NCBI GenBank assembly: GCA_002361335.1
Contig: DESS01000319.1
Location: 1 to 5,113, forward strand
Length of the DNA: 5,113 bases
Direction of reading: 5' to 3'
DNA from: Richelia sp. UBA3308
GTDB taxonomy: Bacteria; Cyanobacteriota; Cyanobacteriia; Cyanobacteriales; Nostocaceae
In this document: piece after piece, positions 1-4,211 of the stretch
Numbering within the stretch: the first letter of the stretch is position 1
How the letters are laid out: every line of letters begins with the position of its first letter
Notes under the pieces: generated by a model
Databases searched by the model: none
Told to the model about the DNA's origin: nothing
The model's input: the letters and a program-made list of their open reading frames with translations, nothing else
Position numbers and translations under genes: made by a program

Positions 1-2
1 CT

Positions 3-21
3 CCGTACCACAAGAGTTTTA
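3..21 (-). repeat. Partial copy of dispersed hairpin repeat (left copy)
   Basis: The 19-mer CCGTACCACAAGAGTTTTA is exactly the reverse complement of 2080-2098, so the window holds two inverted copies about 2.06 kb apart. The right copy continues into a GC-rich hairpin. Here that part would lie to the left of the window and cannot be seen. The wording resembles a hairpin repeat scattered through Nostoc and Calothrix genomes (GCGGGC-loop-GCCCGC next to CCACAAGAG); this is recalled, not searched. Confidence 0.6.
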
Positions 22-64
22 AATTATTTATTCTCAATTACCGATTAATACTTTACTATAACCA

Positions 65-970
65 TTAAATTGCTAAAAAAGGTAAAATCGCCTCAACGAT
101 CGCATCCGGATATTCCTCATGCATCCCCAAAGAACCCGGAAGTTCTACACTTTCTACTCCTGGAAGATTGGCGATCGCTTTCATTTCATCGCGGGATGAT
201 TTGGGACAAGATTTGCCAATGATTACCATAATGGGTACTGATAATCCCCTAACTAATTCCAGAAAATCTTCTCTTTTGCTTACCAAATCAAGATTACCAG
301 TAACAAATGCCGCAGGAGCAAATCTTCCTCCCGGTTGTTGTGTACTTTCCCATTTATCTTGGATAAATTCTGGAGTTAGTTTTTCAGCATCGACATAGAC
401 GTGGCGACGATACATAAACTTTAAAAAAGATGGTAAAGTATTGAGTTTATAAAGAACTTGACCAATAATTGGTAACCTTACTGTCTCCTTAACTAAATTT
501 CGCACAACTTGATTTACCCCCATCACAGCTAAGGGACCTCGCCAAGTTGGTGCTACCAAAACTATCTGTGAAAATACTGATTTATATTTATTTGCCAACC
601 ATAAAACATAAGGCGCACTATGACCTGCTGCTATAACCTTAACAGGTTTTTGGTCAAACCTGGTCAACACAAAATGTTCCAGAAAATCTCTGTATAAAGC
701 AGGACCATAATCAGCTAATGGTCGTCCAGAATCACCAAAACCGGGAAAATCAACAGCGAACGCCTTATATTTATCAGCAAGTTCCTTAGCGATCGAGCTC
801 ATTTCCGAACGGGTGGAAACGGTACTAAAAGCTGGTAAAAGCAATATGGGAGAACCTTCACCGTGATATTCATAAACGATTGAAAAATTTTGATCTTCCT
901 TATTCCATAAAAACTTTTCTACCACTCCATCAATTCGAGTAGTAGAGGTAGATGAAAAGTCTGTTTTCAT
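65..970 (-). CDS. Alpha/beta-fold hydrolase
   Basis: A 301-residue single-domain alpha/beta-hydrolase, probably cytoplasmic, as there is no signal peptide or membrane segment. The core begins near residue 30. A hydrophobic strand (ILLLPAFSTVSTRSE, about 42-56) sits where the oxyanion loop is expected. VDFPGFGDSGRP (73-84) is the typical post-strand motif. The nucleophile elbow is GHSAP (116-120) with Ser118. Residues about 145-215 form a helical cap. The likely catalytic His284 is in GMHEEYPDA, just before the last helix. The acid is not in its usual place: after the strand VPIMVIIG comes KSCPKSS, so Asp228, Asp261 or Glu262 might serve instead. The substrate cannot be inferred; esterases, epoxide hydrolases and haloalkane dehalogenases share this fold. 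The start is supported by an AGGAGG ribosome binding site ten bases upstream (981-986, minus strand). sufE lies upstream on the same strand, 212 bp away. The internal HIP1 site at 171-178 argues for long residence in a cyanobacterium. Confidence 0.9.
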   Translation of the reverse strand: MKTDFSSTSTTRIDGVVEKFLWNKEDQNFSIVYEYHGEGSPILLLPAFSTVSTRSEMSSIAKELADKYKAFAVDFPGFGDSGRPLADYGPALYRDFLEHFVLTRFDQKPVKVIAAGHSAPYVLWLANKYKSVFSQIVLVAPTWRGPLAVMGVNQVVRNLVKETVRLPIIGQVLYKLNTLPSFLKFMYRRHVYVDAEKLTPEFIQDKWESTQQPGGRFAPAAFVTGNLDLVSKREDFLELVRGLSVPIMVIIGKSCPKSSRDEMKAIANLPGVESVELPGSLGMHEEYPDAIVEAILPFLAI

Positions 971-1182
971 TCAAATAAATCCTCCTTTGAAGTTCAAAGG
1001 TTTAATAGTTAAGTAAGTAAGGACAAATAAACCCAAATATATTACAGCTTGGGTAAACTGGCTCCAAAGCCTTGATCAATCTCACTACTCACTATTCACC
1101 CCATCACTTGTCCGGCATTGCTATTTTCAACGCCAACCTACTTAGTGTTTTAAGTAATATTTATTTTACCGTTGCTTGTGGT
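971..1182. other. Spacer between hydrolase and sufE
   Basis: No ORF with coding character was seen here. Besides the palindrome at 984-1000, it holds two tandem CTCACTA heptamers (1081-1094) followed by a diverged third (TTCACCC), a typical cyanobacterial short tandem repeat. It also holds a weak hairpin at 1139-1156 (TACTTA/TAAGTA, 6-base loop) and another possible stem at 1031-1054 (ACCCAA/TTGGGT, 12-base loop). Neither stem is followed by a clean run of T on the minus strand, so no terminator for sufE is called. Confidence 0.5.
981..1000 (-). promoter_or_regulatory. Ribosome binding site overlapped by a 17-bp palindrome
   Basis: On the minus strand AGGAGG (981-986) precedes the hydrolase ATG by ten bases and fixes that start. 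Positions 984-1000 form the palindrome CCTTTGAAGTTCAAAGG, with 8-bp perfect arms around a single centre base. Its last three bases are the first half of the AGGAGG. In RNA it could fold as a 7-bp stem with a 3-base loop and hide part of the ribosome binding site. As DNA it has the symmetry of a dimeric repressor operator. The ribosome binding site is well supported; the regulatory role is inference. Confidence 0.5.
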
Positions 1183-1614
1183 TTAATTCGACACAGATTG
1201 TTGAAATAACACAGCTTTGTTCTGCATAGTTTTAAAAATGTTATAGAAACCATTAGTACGGGAAGGGGTTAAACTGACATTTAAACCAGTTTCTTGAATA
1301 AAATCTGGAGTCAGTTGAGCGATTTGACTAGGTGTTAATCCATTCAACCCTTCAATTAAAAGCGCTACCAAGCCTTTAGTTAATTGAGAATCAGAATCAC
1401 CTTGAAACGTGACTTTGTCATTATCTAAAGAAGCGGTAACGAAAACTTGAGAAACGCAACCGGGGACTTTGTTTTCGGGGGTTTTATCAGCTTCTGGAAA
1501 CTCAGAAAGTTTTTGGGCGTACCAGATTAACTGTTCGTAGCGTCGCTTAGGTTCGGAAGCACGTTTGAAGCGTTGAACAATTTTAGCAAGAGCCGGTGGT
1601 AAAGAATCATTCAT
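1183..1614 (-). CDS. sufE: SufE-family cysteine desulfuration protein
   Basis: A 143-residue cytoplasmic protein matching the SufE family in length and layout. SufE takes persulfide sulfur from the cysteine desulfurase SufS onto its own cysteine and passes it to the SufBCD scaffold for Fe-S cluster assembly. The N-terminal helix (LAKIVQRFKRASEPKRRYEQLIWYAQKL, about 9-36, with the typical RYEQLIWYA) leads to the conserved loop NKVPGCVSQVFV (48-59). Cys53 there corresponds to the active-site cysteine (Cys51 in E. coli). Next come the conserved strands with FQGDSDSQLTKGLVALLI (about 70-87) and a C-terminal helical part with LTPSRTNGFYNIFKTM. No residue expected of the family is missing. There is no clear Shine-Dalgarno sequence before the ATG. 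TATAAT lies on the minus strand at 1636-1641, but without a good -35 element. No SufS or SufBCD gene is visible in this window. Confidence 0.95.
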   Translation of the reverse strand: MNDSLPPALAKIVQRFKRASEPKRRYEQLIWYAQKLSEFPEADKTPENKVPGCVSQVFVTASLDNDKVTFQGDSDSQLTKGLVALLIEGLNGLTPSQIAQLTPDFIQETGLNVSLTPSRTNGFYNIFKTMQNKAVLFQQSVSN

Positions 1615-1635
1615 GGGAACACATTTAACAGAGGA

Positions 1636-1641
1636 ATTATA
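1636..1641 (-). promoter_or_regulatory. Possible -10 element upstream of sufE
   Basis: On the minus strand this hexamer reads TATAAT, a perfect consensus, about 21 bases before the sufE ATG. The expected -35 position (around 1659-1665) shows no TTGACA-like match, and the resulting leader would be only about 15 bases. This is weak support in AT-rich DNA. Confidence 0.25.
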
Positions 1642-1734
1642 ACCCTATAACTTTGAGTGTAGATTATTTAAGAGCAATTAGAGCAATTATTAATAATTAG
1701 TTTTTTCATAAATTACTATAAATTCTGAAAATAT

Positions 1735-1934
1735 CAGGAATGGCCGCGATTGTCACAAGTCTCGGATGGTACCGTACCCAATTGCCTTATTATTGCCTTA
1801 ACAATCAGTCAAGGTGAATGCCCGAATTATTGTTTGTTTTTCTCCATGGATTATCGATGGCTTGTATCCAATTTATTTTTCAGTGAGTGTAGAAGCACCA
1901 CGCGCATAAAAGGCGGCCAGTTGCGGCCATTCCT
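1735..1934. mobile_element. Putative MITE-like element with terminal inverted repeats
   Basis: The segment begins with AGGAATGGCCGC at 1736-1747 and ends with its exact reverse complement GCGGCCATTCCT at 1923-1934. The similarity continues inward for five more bases with two transitions (GATTG against AACTG). The hexamer AAATAT stands immediately outside both ends (1729-1734 and 1935-1940), as a target-site duplication would; one end has an extra C at 1735. The interior, about 165 bp, has no convincing ORF. This is the form of a short non-autonomous transposable element mobilised in trans. The inverted repeat is certain. The transposon interpretation is inference, since an AT-rich hexamer can recur by chance here. 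The right end touches the ATG at 1939, so the element would separate that ORF from its old upstream region. Confidence 0.5.
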
Positions 1935-1938
1935 AAAT

Positions 1939-2082
1939 ATGACAAAAAAGGTAGAAATAACGTCTGGCATTACCTCTAGCTTTAATTTTATGAAAAGTGA
2001 ATCTCAATATATCCTGGCTTTCACAGACGAAAACTACAGTATGAAAGCAAGTTGGCCGGAGGTACCGCAAAAAATTTTCTAA
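1939..2082 (+). CDS. Doubtful 47-residue ORF next to MITE-like element
   Basis: This ATG-started frame encodes 47 residues, from MTKKVEITSG through SQYILAFTDENYS to PQKIF. I do not recognise it. The composition is protein-like (mixed charged, aromatic and aliphatic residues, no low complexity), but there is no Shine-Dalgarno sequence. The frame stays open upstream to 1729 with a TTG at 1750, but that part runs through the MITE-like element and is probably not coding. Removing the element with one AAATAT would join the ATG to a different leader and leave it intact. The ORF could be a small gene, the 3' remnant of a larger one, or chance. The stop is just before the hairpin repeat. Confidence 0.25.
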   Translation: MTKKVEITSGITSSFNFMKSESQYILAFTDENYSMKASWPEVPQKIF

Positions 2083-2114
2083 AACTCTTGTGGTACGGGC
2101 AGAGAAGGCCCGTA
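2080..2114 (+). repeat. Dispersed hairpin repeat (right copy)
   Basis: The segment begins with the 19-mer TAAAACTCTTGTGGTACGG (2080-2098), the exact inverse of 3-21. It then closes into a stem TACGGGC (2094-2100) / GCCCGTA (2108-2114) with a 7-base loop. This looks like the small hairpin repeats scattered through filamentous cyanobacterial genomes. It lies between convergent ORFs, 36 bp past the stop of the minus-strand gene at 2151, and might double as a transcription end for it. The stem is not followed directly by a T run on either strand, so I do not call it an intrinsic terminator. Confidence 0.6.
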
Positions 2115-2150
2115 AGAATGTACCGATCCCTCATATGAAATATGCTGTAT

Positions 2151-2516
2151 CTATACTCCCATAGGAGGCAAGCCACGTATTTGACGCAAAGCATTTAAAC
2201 AAGCAGGGCAATCGCAACCGAACAAAGCAACAGAAGCATCGCTTTCTTCATCTGTGAATTCCAATTCCGGTAATTCGTCGGGACGTAAACCTTGTTGTCT
2301 ACCTTGATTATTAATAGTATTTCTACGTAGACGAGTACAACCTAATTTAGGAGTTGCTACAGCTACATTAGTAGTTTTTCGTCCGCAAGAAAAGCGGTTG
2401 GTAGTTGAATTAACTGTTTCATTGGCGTTAGCTGGTTGAGCAAAAACCGCCATTGACACCATAGACGAAAACAGTACAGGGCTTGAAAGTAAAGTAAGAA
2501 AGAATTTTTTGTTCAT
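2151..2516 (-). CDS. Small exported cysteine-containing protein, unknown function
   Basis: A 121-residue protein I cannot assign to a named family. It has a clear Sec-type signal peptide: a basic start (MNKKF), a hydrophobic stretch to about residue 25, and AxA-type cleavage sites after VFA (26) or ANA (32). The mature part has five cysteines: Cys44 (FSCGRK), Cys60 (LGCTRLRR), and Cys101, Cys103 and Cys106 in the cluster GCDCPACLNALRQIRG near the C-terminus. The middle is polar, with an acidic patch (DELPELEFTDEESDAS, 80-95). CxCxxC could bind a metal or form disulfides in the periplasm, which is only a suggestion. There is no lipobox, so it is probably not a lipoprotein. The ATG is chosen because the signal peptide starts right there; no Shine-Dalgarno sequence is seen. 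The probable broken gene at 2615-2819 lies upstream on the same strand. Confidence 0.75.
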   Translation of the reverse strand: MNKKFFLTLLSSPVLFSSMVSMAVFAQPANANETVNSTTNRFSCGRKTTNVAVATPKLGCTRLRRNTINNQGRQQGLRPDELPELEFTDEESDASVALFGCDCPACLNALRQIRGLPPMGV

Positions 2517-2564
2517 TTATCTGAGAACCGTTGTAACTAGCGAAGCTCTACGGCTTTAATTTTT

Positions 2565-2576
2565 TCACGATCGTGA
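2565..2576. promoter_or_regulatory. 12-bp perfect palindrome in the leader of the exported protein
   Basis: TCACGATCGTGA is a perfect 12-bp palindrome about 50 bp upstream of the ATG at 2516 (minus strand). It could be a protein binding site. However, CGATCG cores are strongly over-represented in cyanobacterial DNA through HIP1-like sites, so chance or HIP1 drift explains it equally well. AT-rich -10-like sequences (for example TATAAA on the minus strand at 2594-2599) lie just upstream of it without a good -35 partner. Confidence 0.25.
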
Positions 2577-2614
2577 GTAGATGGTCAGTAAATTTTATAC
2601 AATATAATCCCGAA

Positions 2615-2819
2615 CTACCACATCATGGAAAAGTAGCCGTTTATTAATAGGGAAAGACAAATTAAAAATACCTTATATCCTTCAACCTTGGTAAATATTT
2701 CACCCTGAATAATGTTTTTATCTCTTAGTAGCACAATTGGAAGTGGAAACAGTTTACCCAAGGCAACACAACCAATGATAATCAAGGAAGAGCTTAATTT
2801 TATAACAAGTTTAAGCCAT
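2615..2819 (-). pseudogene. Frameshifted small membrane protein gene (probable)
   Basis: On the minus strand a frame open from 2830 to the stop at 2615-2617 encodes a hydrophobic, natural-looking sequence: LKLVIKLSSSLIIIGCVALG, KLFPLPIVLLRDKNIIQGEI, FTKVEGYKVFLICLSLLING, YFSMMW. It has two likely membrane segments with a short charged loop (RDKNIIQGE, TKVEGYK) between them. The frame has no ATG at its beginning. An ATG at 2817-2819, with GGGAG three bases before it, is one base out of frame and stops after two codons. Removing one base there gives MLKLVIKLSSS and a 67-residue protein. That suggests a single-base insertion just after the start codon, or a sequencing error. A TTG start at 2783-2785 could still give 56 residues, but has no ribosome binding site. 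I do not recognise the family. The plus-strand frame at 2712-2822 (36 codons) is the antisense shadow. Confidence 0.4.
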
Positions 2820-2862
2820 TGACTCCCTTTTTATTAGTCAAGTTCCCTACCAATTACGGAAA

Positions 2863-2918
2863 GGGACAAGGAAGGGGACAAGGAGACAAGGGGACAAGGA
2901 AGGGGACAAGGAGACAAG
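2863..2918. repeat. Perfect 28-bp purine-rich tandem duplication
   Basis: Two identical 28-bp units (2863-2890 and 2891-2918) follow each other. Each unit is built from the octamers GGGACAAG, then GAAG, GGGACAAG, and GAGACAAG. The plus strand is almost all purine. The 18-mer GGAGACAAGGGGACAAGG at 2882-2899, across the unit junction, recurs inverted at 3148-3165. This is a low-complexity spacer repeat of a kind common in filamentous cyanobacteria. Confidence 0.85.
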
Positions 2919-2963
2919 GGGAGAGTATTACTTATATGTACCATCGGAGAATGTGATAGGTAT

Positions 2964-3000
2964 CGCAACTGTTTGCTGTTATAATAGTAAACCGCTTGCG
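2964..3000. repeat. Imperfect inverted repeat centred on TATAAT
   Basis: The outer arms CGCAA (2964-2968) and TTGCG (2996-3000) enclose a 22-bp near-palindrome at 2971-2992, in which 9 of 11 pairs match. TATAAT at 2980-2985 straddles the centre. It could be a hairpin, an operator, or the decayed remains of a small mobile repeat. No suitable -35 for TATAAT was seen on the plus strand. Confidence 0.4.
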
Positions 3001-3147
3001 TTCGTCAAAAGTCAAATATAGCTGAGCAATGATGTGATATGGTATCGGTCTAATCACTTAGGATATGTCCCTAACAGCTTATTCATACTCGAATTCAGCA
3101 ACGCCATTTTTTGATTCCCATCAGACGTAATTCCTAACTATTTATCC

Positions 3148-3165
3148 CCTTGTCCCCTTGTCTCC
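3148..3165. repeat. Inverted copy of the purine-rich repeat before dapB
   Basis: CCTTGTCCCCTTGTCTCC is the exact reverse complement of 2882-2899, and the pyrimidine-rich tract runs on to about 3190. It lies about 80 bp before the dapB ATG. The frame of dapB is open through it from a TTG at 3150, which makes an artificial 32-residue extension. Confidence 0.75.
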
Positions 3166-3245
3166 CCATCTCCCTATTCCCCCATCTTCCCGGATTGGCT
3201 AATCAGCGTCTACAATTCCTTTGTGGATTTAAAAGTATAAATAAT

Positions 3246-4076
3246 ATGACTAATCAAGGACCAATACCAGTTGTTGTCAATGGTGCTGCGGGTAAAATGG
3301 GTAGGGAGGTAATCAAGGCGGTATCCCAAGCGCCGGATATGAATTTAGTGGGTGCCATTGATACAAGCCCAGAACATCAAGATAAAGACGCGGGAGAATT
3401 AGCTGGTTTAAGCGAACCTCTGGAAGTTCCGATTACCAATCAAATGGAAGCGATGCTAGCATTTGCCTCCCAAGAAAAGCAACCGGGAGTTGTGGTTGAT
3501 TTTACACACCCAGATTGCGTCTATGACAACATTCGTAGCGCGATCGCATACGGTGTGCGTCCTGTAGTTGGGACTACCGGGTTAAGTCCGGAACAAATTG
3601 AAGATTTGGCAGATTTTGCAGATAAAGCTTCTACCGGATGTTTGATTATTCCTAATTTCTCTATTGGGGTGATATTACTTCAACAAGCCGCAGTTGCAGC
3701 ATCAAAGTATTTTGAGCACGTTGAAATCATCGAATTGCATCATAACCAGAAAGCAGATGCACCAAGCGGTACCGCAATCAAAACCGCTCAAATGCTTGGA
3801 GAAATGGGTAAAACTTATAACCAAGCTATAGTAGAAGAAACGGAGAAAATATCAGGAGCGCGGGGAAGTGAAGCCGATGAAGGAGTCAGAATTCATAGCG
3901 TTCGCTTACCAGGTTTAATTGCCCATCAAGAAGTTATTTTTGGCGCAGCCGGTCAAATTTACACTTTACGACATGATACTAGCGATAGAACTTGTTATAT
4001 GCCCGGAGTATTGTTAGCAATTCGCAAAGTTCTTCAGCTAAAGTCGTTAGTATATGGATTAGAAAAGATTATTTAA
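3246..4076 (+). CDS. dapB: 4-hydroxy-tetrahydrodipicolinate reductase
   Basis: DapB reduces the product of DapA to tetrahydrodipicolinate with NAD(P)H in the cytoplasm, on the way to diaminopimelate and lysine. The 276-residue protein matches the family length (273 in E. coli). The N-terminal Rossmann domain has the nucleotide-binding loop VNGAAGKMGRE (11-21), VVDFTHPD (83-90) and GVRPVVGTTG (103-112). IIPNFSIGV (134-142) leads into the tetramerisation and substrate domain, with IELHHNQKADAPSGTA (162-177). His165 and Lys169 there fit the catalytic His159 and Lys163 of E. coli, and DAPSGTA binds substrate. RIHSVRLPGLIAHQEVIFG (215-233) and LRHDTSDR (241-248) complete the core. I start it at the ATG at 3246, because the open frame upstream (TTG at 3150) only translates a pyrimidine-rich repeat, and MTNQGPIPVVVNGAAGKMG has the usual short lead before the first strand. 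No strong Shine-Dalgarno sequence is present. It has a HIP1 site at 3540-3547. Confidence 0.97.
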   Translation: MTNQGPIPVVVNGAAGKMGREVIKAVSQAPDMNLVGAIDTSPEHQDKDAGELAGLSEPLEVPITNQMEAMLAFASQEKQPGVVVDFTHPDCVYDNIRSAIAYGVRPVVGTTGLSPEQIEDLADFADKASTGCLIIPNFSIGVILLQQAAVAASKYFEHVEIIELHHNQKADAPSGTAIKTAQMLGEMGKTYNQAIVEETEKISGARGSEADEGVRIHSVRLPGLIAHQEVIFGAAGQIYTLRHDTSDRTCYMPGVLLAIRKVLQLKSLVYGLEKII

Positions 4077-4107
4077 TCTCAAATTAATCTCAAATTAATC
4101 TCAAATC
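4075..4107. repeat. Three tandem 11-bp units starting in the dapB stop codon
   Basis: The unit AATCTCAAATT occurs at 4075-4085 and 4086-4096, and with one final change at 4097-4107. The first unit begins with the last two bases of the dapB TAA stop. No hairpin follows, so this is a tandem duplication and not a terminator. Confidence 0.85.
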
Positions 4108-4172
4108 TTGGAGAATTGCTAAAACGGTAGTATTCCTCTCCAAGGGAATGCTTTACCGCAACGCAGTGCCAT

Positions 4173-4207
4173 CAAAATCCAAAATCCAAAATCTAAAATC
4201 CAAAATC
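4173..4207. repeat. Heptameric short tandem repeat (CAAAATC)5 before the ATG at 4212
   Basis: Five head-to-tail heptamers, four CAAAATC and one TAAAATC (4194-4200), end four bases before the start codon of the membrane protein gene. They are of the short tandem repeat class known from Nostoc-type genomes. The repeat occupies exactly the place where a ribosome binding site would be, so the gene has no Shine-Dalgarno sequence. Confidence 0.9.
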
Positions 4208-4211
4208 CACA

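Larger units (their letters stand above)
2517..3245. other. Divergent spacer between exported protein and dapB
   Basis: This 729-bp stretch separates genes on opposite strands and so must hold promoters for both sides. No good paired -35/-10 was found for either. It holds the palindrome at 2565-2576, the probable broken gene at 2615-2819, the purine-rich tandem repeat at 2863-2918, the imperfect palindrome at 2964-3000 and the inverted pyrimidine-rich copy at 3148-3165. Between 3001 and 3140 I see only frames of about 20 codons or fewer and no RNA gene. TACAAT at 3211-3216 is a possible dapB -10 without a recognisable -35. Confidence 0.5.

Noticed and set aside
168..398. 76-codon plus-strand open frame inside the hydrolase gene
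   Set aside because: It lies antisense to a well-supported hydrolase and has no family-like motif or ribosome binding site.
1750..1938. N-terminal 63 codons of the TTG-started plus-strand frame ending at 2082
   Set aside because: It runs through the MITE-like element between its inverted ends, starts with TTG without a ribosome binding site, and has no recognisable protein character.
2712..2822. 36-codon plus-strand ORF beginning with MFLSL
   Set aside because: It overlaps antisense the more protein-like hydrophobic frame at 2615-2830, has no ribosome binding site, and is very short.
2863..2925. Possible CRISPR array
   Set aside because: The 28-bp units follow each other directly without spacers and are built from smaller octamers. 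This is a tandem low-complexity repeat.
3033..3058. TGTGA and TCACT resembling a CRP-type site
   Set aside because: The half sites are 16 bases apart instead of 6, so they do not form a CRP-like operator.
3150..3245. 32-residue N-terminal extension of DapB
   Set aside because: It translates the pyrimidine-rich repeat. The family's normal N-terminus begins right at the ATG at 3246.
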